Shown here one piece after another: positions 54,804 to 63,730 of a stretch of 64,000 bases of DNA. The DNA is from Candidatus Methylopumilus universalis (lineage in GTDB: Bacteria; Pseudomonadota; Gammaproteobacteria; Burkholderiales; Methylophilaceae): positions 620,001 through 684,000 of the forward strand of contig NZ_CP040977.1 of assembly GCF_006364435.1 (NCBI RefSeq). Direction: 5' to 3'. Position 1 is the stretch's first letter. Every line of letters begins with the position of its first letter. The notes under the pieces are model-generated. The model ran no database searches. It worked only from the letters and a program-made list of their open reading frames with translations, and had not been told where the DNA came from. The translations under genes and the position numbers were made by a program.

Positions 54804-56036
54804 ATGACGAAGAGAAGAGTTGTAGTCACCGGTTTAGGTTTGATTACTCCTGTTGGTATAGGGGTAGCAGAATCATGGGCTAATATCATCAATGGTCAAT
54901 CAGGCATAGGTAAAATTACCAAATTTGACTGCTCAGCATTTCCTTCACAAGTTGCAGGTGAGGTCAAAAATTTCGACCCGCTTGCGTACATTCCTCCCAA
55001 AGATGCAAGACGCATGGATACCTTTATTCAATTTGGTATCGCAGCAGGCATAGAAGCATTTAAAGATTCCGGTATTGAAGTAAATGACAGCAATAGTGAG
55101 CGCATTGGCGTATCGGTTGGGTCTGGCATTGGTGGCATTAATTTGATTGAATCTACAGGTGAAGTATTTGATGAAGGTGGTGTTCGGAAGGTATCGCCAT
55201 TTTTTATTCCTGGCACGATTATCAATATGATTTCCGGCAATCTTTCTATTATGCTTAATTTAAAAGGCCCTAATGTTTCTATTGTTACTGCATGTACAAC
55301 AGGAACTCATTCAATAGGTGATGCGGCACGTATGATCGAATATGGCGATGCAGATGTGATGTTAGCTGGGGGTTCGGAAGCTGCTATTACTGAATTATCA
55401 GTCGCTGGATTTTCTTCAGCCAAAGCACTTTCATCACGCAATGATGATCCAAAAACAGCAAGTCGCCCATGGGACAGAGACCGCGACGGTTTTGTTATTG
55501 GCGAAGGTGCTGGAGTAATGGTGCTTGAGGAGTATGAACATGCAAAACAAAGAGGCGCTAAAATTTATGCAGAACTATCAGGCTACGGAATGAGTGCTGA
55601 TGCATATCATATTACCGCGCCCAATATGGACGGTCCAAGACGCTCAATTGTCAATGCATTGAAAAATGCGCATGTGAATACAGATAATGTGCAATATATT
55701 AATGCGCATGGAACATCTACACCTCTTGGCGACCTTAATGAAACTAATGCGATTAAAGCCTCATTTGGAAACTACGCAAAAAATCTTGTTGTAAATTCTA
55801 CAAAATCAATGACAGGGCATTTATTAGGCGGGGCAGGCGGCATTGAGTCCGTATTCACTGTGCTGGCTATTCATAACCAGATTTCTCCGCCCACTATTAA
55901 TATTTTCAACCAAGATCCTGAATGTGATCTTGATTATTGTGCCAATGAAGCAAGGCCAATGAAAATTGAGGTTGCACTTAAAAATAACTTTGGCTTTGGT
56001 GGCACTAACGGAAGCCTTGTATTTAAAAGGCTATAG
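54804..56036 (+). CDS. fabF: 3-oxoacyl-ACP synthase II
   Basis: Elongating condensing enzyme. C164 in VTACTTGTHSIG, His in INAHGTSTPLGD and His in KSMTGHLLGGAGG form the C-H-H triad. 410 aa. Before it, AACCTTT and AAAGGGTT (about 54768-54793) could form a weak hairpin near the ribosome-binding site. Confidence 0.97.
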   Translation: MTKRRVVVTGLGLITPVGIGVAESWANIINGQSGIGKITKFDCSAFPSQVAGEVKNFDPLAYIPPKDARRMDTFIQFGIAAGIEAFKDSGIEVNDSNSERIGVSVGSGIGGINLIESTGEVFDEGGVRKVSPFFIPGTIINMISGNLSIMLNLKGPNVSIVTACTTGTHSIGDAARMIEYGDADVMLAGGSEAAITELSVAGFSSAKALSSRNDDPKTASRPWDRDRDGFVIGEGAGVMVLEEYEHAKQRGAKIYAELSGYGMSADAYHITAPNMDGPRRSIVNALKNAHVNTDNVQYINAHGTSTPLGDLNETNAIKASFGNYAKNLVVNSTKSMTGHLLGGAGGIESVFTVLAIHNQISPPTINIFNQDPECDLDYCANEARPMKIEVALKNNFGFGGTNGSLVFKRL

Positions 56037-56099
56037 ATTTTTATAAATGGGTTTAATCCAAAATGAACTCATTGATTAATTCACAACTGGCCGTTTAAC

Positions 56100-56915
56100 T
56101 TGTCAAAACAATTCCTCATTAACGGTAAATTTCAGCATATCAGTCCATTTGACCGTGCATTCCAATATGGCGATGGTATTTTTAGAACTTTTGTAGTGGA
56201 AAATAAAAAGCCTCGCCATTGGAAATATCACTATAAAAAAATAGCTCAGGATTGTCTTGCGATTAAAATCAAGCCTCCCAAAGAAAAAGAATTGCTTTCT
56301 GATATTGCTTCTTTGTTTAGAAGTAATAAAAAAGCAGTAGGAAAGTTTATTATTTCGAGAGGCCTTAGTCAGCGAGGTTATAAATTCAATAAGGACATCG
56401 TTCACAATCGTTTTTTAATTAAAACTAAAATGCCAAGCTACCCAAAGGCGATCTTTAGGTCAGGCGTCAATCTTTATGTATGCAAGCACAAACTTAATCC
56501 TACTGTTCTTTCAGGAGTTAAACATCTAAATAGACTAGAGAATATTATGGCAAGACAGGAGTGGAAAAGTGATCAGTATGCCGATGGTATTCTTCTTGAT
56601 AGTGATGGTAATGTCATCGAATGTATTTCAAGCAACATATTTATGCGTATCGGTAAAGTTATTTACACTCCGAAAATAAGCAACATTGGCATTAAAGGAG
56701 TCACAAGAGAATTAATCATTAAAATATCAAGTCAGTTAGGCTTTAAAGTGAAAGAAGCTATATTTAGTTTAAATAAACTTTTAGAGGCTGATGAGGTCCT
56801 AATAACAAACAGTTTGTTTGGTGTCTTGCAGGTTAAGAAAATTAAAAATATATCTTGGAAACATCAAGATTCAGCATCACTATTTAACCAGTCACTCGAG
56901 AGTTTAAATACATGA
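56100..56915 (+). CDS. pabC: Aminodeoxychorismate lyase (PabC-like, class IV aminotransferase fold)
   Basis: 271 aa fold-type IV PLP enzyme releasing 4-aminobenzoate for folate synthesis. INGKFQHISPFDRAFQYGDGIFRTF is the N-terminal signature, K141 in LSGVKHLNRLENIMAR is the PLP lysine, and DGNVIECISSNIFM matches the family. The place between fabF and mltG is the conserved pabC slot. It starts with TTG; no ATG is nearby. D-amino-acid transaminases are similar, so context decides. Confidence 0.85.
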   Translation: MSKQFLINGKFQHISPFDRAFQYGDGIFRTFVVENKKPRHWKYHYKKIAQDCLAIKIKPPKEKELLSDIASLFRSNKKAVGKFIISRGLSQRGYKFNKDIVHNRFLIKTKMPSYPKAIFRSGVNLYVCKHKLNPTVLSGVKHLNRLENIMARQEWKSDQYADGILLDSDGNVIECISSNIFMRIGKVIYTPKISNIGIKGVTRELIIKISSQLGFKVKEAIFSLNKLLEADEVLITNSLFGVLQVKKIKNISWKHQDSASLFNQSLESLNT

Positions 56916-57892
56916 AAAAATGGTTAATTCGATTAATGATTATTTTCATACCTTTATTGGTTTGGATCATTCACTTCTTGGTAACACCGCTTAATATCAA
57001 TAAAGCAGATTTAGCCATTGAAATTGAACCTGGCAGCAGTCTTAAGGCGATAGCCTTTCAACTTGTTGATGAAAAAATACTTAATGAACCATGGCGATTT
57101 ATTATTCTCACTAAAGCATTAGACCAATCTAAAAAGCTAAGACCAGGCAATTACAACCTTAATCCAAATATTACGCCTTATCAGTTATTAAAATCATTCG
57201 TAGAGGGAAGGGCAACCGAAGGATCAATAACTTTTATAGAAGGACAAGACTTTCAATCAATGTTGGAAAAAATAAAAGCTAACGATAGTATTAAAAAAAC
57301 AATGAAGCCTTATGATACTAAAGCTATTGCAGCAGCAGTAGGTATTCCATACGAATCAGTTGAAGGACAATTTTTCCCTGATACTTATTATTTCAGTAGA
57401 AATACTTCAGACATTGAAATTTTAAAAAGAGCTTATAAGGCCATGCAAAAAAAATTAAATTATGAGTGGGCCCGCCGAGCAGAAGAGGTCCCCTATAAGA
57501 ATAGTTATGAGGCGCTGACGATGGCATCCATTATTGAAAAAGAAACAGGAAAATCCATAGAGGCTAATCTTATTTCAGGCGTATTTATACATCGATTAAA
57601 TATTAAGATGAAACTTCAAAGCGACCCTACAGTCATTTATGGGCTTGGTAAAAAATTTACGGGTGATATTACAAAAAAAGACTTGCTTACAGACACCCCT
57701 TATAATACTTATACAAGAGAAGGATTGCCCCCAGCCCCTATTACTATGCCAGGTTTAATTTCTATTCGGGCCGCACTTCACCCTACAAAAACTGATGCAC
57801 TTTATTTTGTGGGAAAAGGTGATGGGACCCATTATTTCTCTGCAAATTTAAATGAACATAATAGCGCTGTTAGAAAGTATCAGATCAAATGA
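56912..57892 (+). CDS. mltG: Endolytic murein transglycosylase MltG
   Basis: Inner-membrane enzyme that cuts nascent glycan strands and so ends their elongation. One N-terminal helix (IRLMIIFIPLLVWIIHFLV), a LysM-like region, then the YceG domain with the catalytic Glu E209 in MASIIEKETG and SDPTVIYGLG. 326 aa. ATGA overlaps on both sides (pabC and tmk). Confidence 0.93.
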   Translation: MKKWLIRLMIIFIPLLVWIIHFLVTPLNINKADLAIEIEPGSSLKAIAFQLVDEKILNEPWRFIILTKALDQSKKLRPGNYNLNPNITPYQLLKSFVEGRATEGSITFIEGQDFQSMLEKIKANDSIKKTMKPYDTKAIAAAVGIPYESVEGQFFPDTYYFSRNTSDIEILKRAYKAMQKKLNYEWARRAEEVPYKNSYEALTMASIIEKETGKSIEANLISGVFIHRLNIKMKLQSDPTVIYGLGKKFTGDITKKDLLTDTPYNTYTREGLPPAPITMPGLISIRAALHPTKTDALYFVGKGDGTHYFSANLNEHNSAVRKYQIK

Positions 57893-58503
57893 CAATTAAA
57901 GGTAAATTTATTACGTTTGAAGGTGTCGATGGCGCAGGTAAAAGTACACATATAGATGAAGTTATTTCATTCTTTGAGTCACAAAAAATTGCAGTGAAAA
58001 GAACAAGGGAGCCTGGTGGAACAAAACTTGGAGAAAAATTAAGAGAATTGCTTCTTTATGATGATATGGATCCAGAAACAGAAACGCTTCTTATGTTTGC
58101 CGCTAGAAGGCAACACATAGCAGAAATAATTAAGCCAGCCCTAGATGCAGGAATTTTTGTACTGTCTGATCGGTTTACTGATGCAACTTATGCATATCAG
58201 TATGGTGGTAAACAAGTGGCCTACTCTAAAATACAAACACTAGAAGCATGGGTTCACCCTGACCTTAAGGCTGACCTTACATTGCTATTCGATTTACCTG
58301 TTGAGATAAGTATTGATCGGTTAAAGAGAAATAGAACACCTGATAAATTTGAAAAAGAAAGTGAAGCTTTTTTTAACCGGTTGAGAAATGTCTACCTAGA
58401 TCTTGCAAGGCAAAATCCTAGTCGCTATAAAATCATAAATGCAAATCAACCCATTGAAGCTGTGTCTCAGGATGTTATTGAGGCTATTAAAACTATCTTA
58501 TGA
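57889..58503 (+). CDS. tmk: Thymidylate kinase
   Basis: Phosphorylates dTMP. P-loop FEGVDGAGKST (10-20), the DR motif in VLSDRFTDATYAYQ and the LID-like region are present; 204 aa. It is coupled by 4-bp overlaps to mltG and holB, the standard order mltG-tmk-holB. Confidence 0.96.
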   Translation: MTIKGKFITFEGVDGAGKSTHIDEVISFFESQKIAVKRTREPGGTKLGEKLRELLLYDDMDPETETLLMFAARRQHIAEIIKPALDAGIFVLSDRFTDATYAYQYGGKQVAYSKIQTLEAWVHPDLKADLTLLFDLPVEISIDRLKRNRTPDKFEKESEAFFNRLRNVYLDLARQNPSRYKIINANQPIEAVSQDVIEAIKTIL

Positions 58504-59492
58504 TCGATTCCATTTACCCTTGGTTTCAAGATACTTGGACTGCCATTTATAAAAATGAAAAATTACCGCATGCATTAATTTTTAAAGGCAAAGAGGGAAT
58601 TGGAAAATACGATTTTGCAATCACATTTGCAAAGTCTTATTTATGTCAAACTCCTCTTTCTAATCATTTGCCTTGTGAGACATGTTCAAGTTGTGAGTGG
58701 TTTCCAGATTCGCATCCAGACTTTAAACATATTGCACCTATTGAAAGCGACGATGATACATCTTCAAAAAGAAAAACTATCCGTAAAAAGAGTATTGTTA
58801 TTGATCAAATTCGTGAGCTTTCAGAATATTTAGAACTTTCAGCTCATCAAGAAAAAGGTAGGCGTATTATTTTAATTGAACCAGCAGATTCACTTAACCA
58901 GCCTGCGTCGAATGCGCTCCTGAAAATTTTGGAAGAACCACCAGAAAATACTCTATTTATTCTGATAACCAGCCAAGCACAAAAATTAATTGCTACTATT
59001 CGTAGTCGCTGCCAATTGCTAGATCTTCGAGGTCCATCATTAGATGAGGCGAGACTATTTTTGGATGGAAAAAAAATAGCGCATGAGGAAAGTTTGCTTT
59101 CATTTACTGGTGGCTCGCCATTCAACGCTATTAAAGAGTTAGAAAATCAATCGGAGAGAACTGTTATTACACAACTATTGTCTCAGGGACATAAGATTGA
59201 TCTTACTAAAATCAATTATACGATTCTAACTCAAGGATTAGATTGGACAGTAAATATGATTCAAAAATGGGCTTTTGATTTATTGCTTAGTTTCCATACA
59301 CAGCAAAGTTATTATTTTAAAAACGAAGAAGCGCGAATCCATTCACAAGCTAAGCAGGTTAACTTAGGTGCATTACTTATATTTGCAAATGAATTGAATG
59401 AATTAAAAAAAATTGCATCTCACCCCATTAATCAAGAACTTCAATTGCAAAATATTTTTATTAAATATAAACAGATTTTCGAGCCGTCATGA
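58500..59492 (+). CDS. holB: DNA polymerase III subunit delta'
   Basis: Clamp-loader subunit. A P-loop-like GKEGIGK (30-36), zinc-binding Cys C49, C59, C62 and C65, the SRC box in TIRSRCQLL and SNALLKILEEPPENTLFILITS are all typical. 330 aa. It overlaps tmk and tatD by 4 bp each. In related bacteria a pilZ-domain gene often lies between holB and tatD; it is absent here. Confidence 0.93.
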   Translation: MIDSIYPWFQDTWTAIYKNEKLPHALIFKGKEGIGKYDFAITFAKSYLCQTPLSNHLPCETCSSCEWFPDSHPDFKHIAPIESDDDTSSKRKTIRKKSIVIDQIRELSEYLELSAHQEKGRRIILIEPADSLNQPASNALLKILEEPPENTLFILITSQAQKLIATIRSRCQLLDLRGPSLDEARLFLDGKKIAHEESLLSFTGGSPFNAIKELENQSERTVITQLLSQGHKIDLTKINYTILTQGLDWTVNMIQKWAFDLLLSFHTQQSYYFKNEEARIHSQAKQVNLGALLIFANELNELKKIASHPINQELQLQNIFIKYKQIFEPS

Positions 59493-60271
59493 CTAGTTTT
59501 GTTGATTCTCATTGCCATATTAATTTCCCAGAGCTTTACGCAAATATAGATACTATTTTTTCTAAAATGGTGTCTAATAAAGTCACACATGCCTTATGTG
59601 TGAGCGTAACTTTAGATAAGTTTCCTGATATTTTTAAAATAGCAAATACCTACCCACATATTTTTGCTTCCGTAGGTGTCCATCCTGATTATGAGGACAT
59701 TGTGGAGCCTACCGTTGAAGAGTTGTGCCGATACGCTAAAGAGAAAAAGGTGGTAGCTATTGGCGAAACTGGACTTGATTACTTCAGAGTCCAGGGTGAT
59801 CTTACATGGCAAAGAGATCGTTTCAAAACGCACATTCAAGCTGCTATTCAATCAAATTTACCCCTTATTATTCATACACGAAATGCTGCAGAAGACACTT
59901 TAAAAATTATGAGAGAAGAGGGCGCTGATAAAGTAGGTGGCGTGATGCACTGTTTTACAGAGTCGCTTGATGTAGCGTTAGAAGCTATTAAGCTTAATTT
60001 TTATATTTCATTTTCAGGCATTGTGACCTTTAAGAATGCCACTGAACTGAAGGAGGTTGCAAAATCTATTCCTCTTGATCGCATCCTTATCGAAACTGAT
60101 TCACCTTATTTAGCGCCTGTGCCTTATCGAGGAAAAATAAATGATCCATCAAATGTAATTCATGTGGCAGAAGAAATAGCGAGACTAAAAAATATTTCAG
60201 TGGAAGAAGTGGGTCAAGCTACAACCAATAATTTCTTTAAGCTTTTTTCGAAATGCAGCCAACCGAATTAA
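59489..60271 (+). CDS. TatD-family metal-dependent deoxyribonuclease
   Basis: 260 aa amidohydrolase-like TIM barrel. DSHCHINF (H8, H10) is the first metal motif; AIGETGLDYF, IIHTRNA, GGVMHCFTES and ETDSPYLAPVPYRGKINDPSNV follow. The order holB-tatD and the RGKINDPSN motif match YcfH-type TatD proteins, which act in DNA or D-aminoacyl-tRNA clean-up. Overlaps the next gene by 19 bp. Confidence 0.9.
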   Translation: MTSFVDSHCHINFPELYANIDTIFSKMVSNKVTHALCVSVTLDKFPDIFKIANTYPHIFASVGVHPDYEDIVEPTVEELCRYAKEKKVVAIGETGLDYFRVQGDLTWQRDRFKTHIQAAIQSNLPLIIHTRNAAEDTLKIMREEGADKVGGVMHCFTESLDVALEAIKLNFYISFSGIVTFKNATELKEVAKSIPLDRILIETDSPYLAPVPYRGKINDPSNVIHVAEEIARLKNISVEEVGQATTNNFFKLFSKCSQPN

Positions 60272-61026
60272 CAATACTCGGCGCTGGCTCAAGTGCGGGC
60301 ACACCGGTAGTCGGATGTCATTGTCAGACTTGCATATCAACTAACCCCAAAAATAAACGTACCCGCTGCTCTTCGCTTATTAAATTGGGAACAGGAGAGC
60401 ATATTCTTATTGATACGAGCCCAGACTTACGTTTTCAATCCTTGCGAGAGTCCATCCCTAAAGTTGATGCAGTCCTTTATACCCATACCCATGCTGATCA
60501 TCTTCATGGCATTGATGATTTAAGGGCTTTTTGTCAAATACACAAAATGCAAATACCTATTTACGGAAAGAAAGATGCGCTTGATCATATTGCTTTAAAA
60601 TTTGGCTATGCTTTGGGAGAGCCTAAGGGTTTTTGGGAAATGCCGGTTTTAAAAGCTATGCCTATCCAATCGCCATTTCATCTCTTTAGTGAGATTGTTA
60701 CCCCCATACCCGTCATGCATGGAAAAGCAGAAATTTATGGTTATCGCATCGGAAACTTTGCTTATTTGACTGATGTATCTCATATCCCTGAAGATTCATT
60801 GAAACTTTTAGAGGGGCTAGATATCCTATTATTAGACTGTTTGCGCTTAAAGGAACATCACACACACATCAATCTTGAACAAAGCTTGATGTTTGCAAAT
60901 CAAATAAAAGCAAAGAAAACATACTTGATTCATATGACACATGATTTAGAATATGAGTCACTAAAAAAAGAATTACCTGATCATATCGATGTGGGGTACG
61001 ACGGGCTTAAAATCACCATTAATTAA
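60253..61026 (+). CDS. MBL-fold metallohydrolase, PhnP-like
   Basis: 257 aa. The HxHxDH motif is HTHADH (78-83), with further ligands in PVMHGKA and the late DVSHIPED and HMTHD. An N-terminal Cys cluster (C22, C24, C27: GCHCQTC) matches the structural zinc site of PhnP-like cyclic phosphodiesterases. No phn gene is nearby, so the substrate is probably a different phosphodiester. It overlaps tatD by 19 bp, so it belongs to the same operon. Confidence 0.78.
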   Translation: MQPTELTILGAGSSAGTPVVGCHCQTCISTNPKNKRTRCSSLIKLGTGEHILIDTSPDLRFQSLRESIPKVDAVLYTHTHADHLHGIDDLRAFCQIHKMQIPIYGKKDALDHIALKFGYALGEPKGFWEMPVLKAMPIQSPFHLFSEIVTPIPVMHGKAEIYGYRIGNFAYLTDVSHIPEDSLKLLEGLDILLLDCLRLKEHHTHINLEQSLMFANQIKAKKTYLIHMTHDLEYESLKKELPDHIDVGYDGLKITIN

Positions 61027-61034
61027 AGGTCAAT

Positions 61035-61406
61035 ATGTCAAAATTATTTAAAAAATTATTATTTATATTCATAGCTTTAGGATTATCTTTTCAAGTATTA
61101 GCTGAAGGAAAGAAACTCTATACTGAAAATGAATTTCTCGATGCATTTGGAGCTAAATCTAAAGAAAAAGTATTGCAAATTCTAGGTGAGCCAGCCAGAA
61201 AAGAGATGTCTGTTAAACCTACAAATGCTAGCTCTGTGATTGGAAGACCTACAGAGAATCGAGTAGGCGCTAGCAAGCGTGTCAATATTGAGATGTGGTA
61301 TTACAACAATCTTGTGAAATCTGACGATAAAAATGTCTGGAAACAAACCGAGCTTACGATTATGGATGGTAAAGTAAATAACATTGGCTTCTTTAATATT
61401 CGTTAA
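61035..61406 (+). CDS. Small secreted protein, unknown
   Basis: 123 aa with a signal peptide (LLFIFIALGLSFQVLA). The mature part (FLDAFGAKSKEKVLQILGEPARKE, then IEMWYYNNLV, LTIMDGKVNNIGFFN) resembles the SmpA/OmlA-like beta fold by its GEP and WYY...I..GKV pattern, without a lipobox. It lies 8 bp after the MBL gene and may be the last secreted product of that operon. Function unknown. Confidence 0.6.
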   Translation: MSKLFKKLLFIFIALGLSFQVLAEGKKLYTENEFLDAFGAKSKEKVLQILGEPARKEMSVKPTNASSVIGRPTENRVGASKRVNIEMWYYNNLVKSDDKNVWKQTELTIMDGKVNNIGFFNIR

Positions 61407-61411
61407 TAGTT

Positions 61412-61660
61412 ATGCGTGGCTCCGAGGATAAAGAGCTCCTTAACCAAGCAATTGTTTTCGCAATCAACGATTCATGGGATGCCTCCCACCAAATTGTTCA
61501 GGACCTTCACTCCTCAAAAGCTTACTGGATTCATGCAGTACTTCATAAGATTGAGGGCGATGAATTTAATAGTCGTTATTGGTATGAAAGGGCACAACAA
61601 TCTTACGATGCTTATAATGACCCAAAGCAAGAACTCACCTTCATACAAAACAACTTATAG
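61412..61660 (+). CDS. Conserved helical protein, unknown
   Basis: 82 aa: WDASHQIVQDLHSSKAYWIHAVLHKIEGDEFNSRYWYERA is a pattern seen in a widespread small bacterial family of unknown role, with several conserved His and Trp. No signal peptide. It lies 5 bp after the previous gene and 9 bp before the next. A competing frame (61416-61739) overlaps it but lacks family character. Confidence 0.6.
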   Translation: MRGSEDKELLNQAIVFAINDSWDASHQIVQDLHSSKAYWIHAVLHKIEGDEFNSRYWYERAQQSYDAYNDPKQELTFIQNNL

Positions 61661-61669
61661 GAAGGCTTT

Positions 61670-61894
61670 ATGGACAATCAAGACGCTGTTGACGTTACCT
61701 GCACAGATAATGGTAAGAAGGTCACTGGATATATCCTAAATTACAGAGCAAAGGACCAATTAGAAATTTCCTTAAATACAGTTAAGATTCGAATGCAATA
61801 TAAATCAGGTATTTTTGTAGGCTCTATGGCAGGAATGGAATTTGTGGTGCAAGAAGAGGCTTTACCAAGGCAATTTAAAGACTTTCATCGTTAA
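61670..61894 (+). CDS. Small beta-rich protein, unknown
   Basis: 74 aa, no signal peptide. VDVTCTDNGKKVTGYILNYRAKDQLEISLNTVKIRMQYKSGIFVGSMAGMEFVV suggests a small beta-barrel. AGGAAGG is the ribosome-binding site. It is the last gene of the run before the tandem repeat at 61933. No function assigned. Confidence 0.55.
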   Translation: MDNQDAVDVTCTDNGKKVTGYILNYRAKDQLEISLNTVKIRMQYKSGIFVGSMAGMEFVVQEEALPRQFKDFHR

Positions 61895-61932
61895 AAGAAA
61901 AAAATCTCCTTATTTGGACTGGTTAGGTTAAG

Positions 61933-61968
61933 CTTGTATCCTGTTTAAGCCTTGTATCCTGTTTAAGC
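61933..61968 (+). repeat. Perfect 18-bp tandem duplication upstream of an outer-membrane gene
   Basis: CTTGTATCCTGTTTAAGC occurs twice head to tail (61933-61950, 61951-61968), 36 bp before the GTG start at 62005. Its position suggests an effect on promoter spacing. Confidence 0.85.
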
Positions 61969-62004
61969 AATCTTTATCTTAAAAATAGTTAACAAGGACT
62001 CTCT

Positions 62005-62802
62005 GTGAAAAATGCCTCATATCTCTTCTTCTTATATCTTCTTCTTATATCTTCTTCTATTATTGCAGGGGAGAGGTATGACCACTCCGGGATATATTTA
62101 GGCTTAGGCGCTGAGAAGTCATGGATTCATAATCAGATAAGAACAGTAAGCCCTAATGGTGGATCACAGGGCACGCTTGGTGGAGGCACCCTTACTTTTA
62201 CTTGTGGTCATTATGCGATCGGTTGCGGAGGCGGAGAATCAATTAATCTTAATGATGCTTCTATTGCGCCATTTTTTGGCATACAAAAACAATTTTCTAA
62301 TAATATCGTTCTTGGTATTGAGGCTAAATATGACTCTTTATCTGCAAGTCAACAAAAAATTCCCCCTTCTTCATTTAATAATGATATAGCCTCTGTAAAA
62401 ATTAAAAATATTGCAACAATCGCTGCGAAATTTGGCTATGCTTTTCAGGCAACAAATCCTATATTAGATAATGTCTTGATATATGGAAGACTTGGTTATG
62501 CATCCGGTAGGTCAGAGACCGACTTATCCGACCAAGAGGGCGATCATCAAATGCAAGGAAATAAAATAACACAGCATGGTGTTGCCTATGGTTTTGGGGT
62601 AGAGAAGCCCTTAGGTTTTGTTTATAAGTCACTTGAAAATACATTAATCGGCATTGAGTATGCCCGTATCAATCTAAACTCAAAAACTAATAGTGCTATT
62701 GATAATTATTTTGAGGGTCCTATCGATGGGCAGGGTGTAGCATCTAAATCTGATATTGATTCATTAACCTTTAAGCTTCAGTATAAATTTAAAGGTTTGT
62801 AA
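62005..62802 (+). CDS. Outer-membrane beta-barrel protein with repeat-containing signal sequence
   Basis: 265 aa. A hydrophobic signal peptide (YLFFLYLLLISSSIIAG) is encoded partly by a 13-bp tandem repeat. The mature protein is an 8-stranded-type porin-like barrel: HSGIYLGLGAEKSW, IAPFFGIQKQFSNNIVLGIEAKYDSL, VLIYGRLGYASGRSE, TLIGIEYARINL and LTFKLQYKFKGL. The start is GTG with AAGGA 12 bases upstream. It may be surface-exposed and variable. Function unknown. Confidence 0.7.
   Translation: MKNASYLFFLYLLLISSSIIAGERYDHSGIYLGLGAEKSWIHNQIRTVSPNGGSQGTLGGGTLTFTCGHYAIGCGGGESINLNDASIAPFFGIQKQFSNNIVLGIEAKYDSLSASQQKIPPSSFNNDIASVKIKNIATIAAKFGYAFQATNPILDNVLIYGRLGYASGRSETDLSDQEGDHQMQGNKITQHGVAYGFGVEKPLGFVYKSLENTLIGIEYARINLNSKTNSAIDNYFEGPIDGQGVASKSDIDSLTFKLQYKFKGL
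62024..62062 (+). repeat. 13-bp tandem repeat inside the signal peptide
   Basis: TCTTCTTCTTATA at 62024-62036 and 62037-62049, followed by an imperfect third unit (62050-62062). Thirteen is not a multiple of three, so gain or loss of one unit would shift the reading frame. Confidence 0.8.
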
Positions 62803-62864
62803 TTCGATTCGGTTTTATCACTTCGCATAATGTATATTATGTAAAATAGAATATACAGTCTTAC

Positions 62865-63725
62865 TTAAAGAGTCTTAAAAAGCGTTTTTAAGTCCTCTGC
62901 TCCAATATCGTTAGCAATCTTATTTGCTTCATCTAACTTAGACTTACTAAGATCCATATTTGATTTCTTTTTGTAATAATTACTTTGGGTGAACAATACT
63001 TTAGCAAGATAATACATTCCCCCGTTCTCTCGAGAAAACTTCTCAAATTTTAAAAGTGTTCTTTCAGCTGAGGCTTGATCATTAGCCTCTGAATAATACA
63101 AAGCGAGATTGATACCAGACTCTACATATTCTCCTAACAAACCCGTACGATCGAAAGCCATATTAGCCTTTAATTCGTACTCAACAGCTTTTGTGTAATT
63201 TTTAAGTAACGCATATGAAAAGGCAGTTCGATCTAAATTAGAGGCACGTTCTTCATCATTGGCAGCAAATGCGTAAGCCTCAAGGAATGTATTTACTGCT
63301 TCATCATATTTACTAAGGAGCAATAAAGTCTCAGCAATTTCAACTAAATAAAGGCGCTTAAAGGTTTTATTAGCTTTAATGAATGAATAAGAATTATTAA
63401 AATGTATAAGAGCATCATCTAATCTTTTAGCTTCTTTTAATGCCATGCCTACAAGTAAATCAGCCATAAAATGATCAGTATCACTTTTGGATAACTTACC
63501 CGCTAACTTAAAGTTTTTTATAGCTTCATCGAAATTTTTAAGCCTTAAATTAACTTGTCCGTGACAAAAGGTCGACTTAAATTCACCTTTTTTTGTTTTT
63601 AAAGCTTCTTCATATTGGTTATCACTTAATAACTCATCGCAAGTTTTGATCGCCTCTTTAGAATAAATATTTGTTGAAATAAATAGACTAAGTAGCATCA
63701 ATAAAAATTGTGTTGTAAATTTCAT
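62865..63725 (-). CDS. Periplasmic TPR-repeat protein, unknown
   Basis: 286 aa with a signal peptide (FLLMLLSLFISTNIYS). Residues about 35-275 are tetratricopeptide-like repeats (LKNFDEAIKNFKLAGKLS, LDDALIHFNNSYSFIK, YDEAVNTFLEAYAFAANDEERA, YTKAVEYELKANMAF). It is probably a protein-protein scaffold in the periplasm. It starts 5 bp after the ligA stop on the same strand, so they are likely co-transcribed. Confidence 0.7.
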   Translation of the reverse strand: MKFTTQFLLMLLSLFISTNIYSKEAIKTCDELLSDNQYEEALKTKKGEFKSTFCHGQVNLRLKNFDEAIKNFKLAGKLSKSDTDHFMADLLVGMALKEAKRLDDALIHFNNSYSFIKANKTFKRLYLVEIAETLLLLSKYDEAVNTFLEAYAFAANDEERASNLDRTAFSYALLKNYTKAVEYELKANMAFDRTGLLGEYVESGINLALYYSEANDQASAERTLLKFEKFSRENGGMYYLAKVLFTQSNYYKKKSNMDLSKSKLDEANKIANDIGAEDLKTLFKTL

Positions 63726-63730
63726 AGTTT

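Noticed and set aside
61416-61739. 107-aa frame overlapping two small genes
   Set aside because: It overlaps the better-supported 61412-61660 and 61670-61894 genes, which have ordered spacing and ribosome-binding sites.
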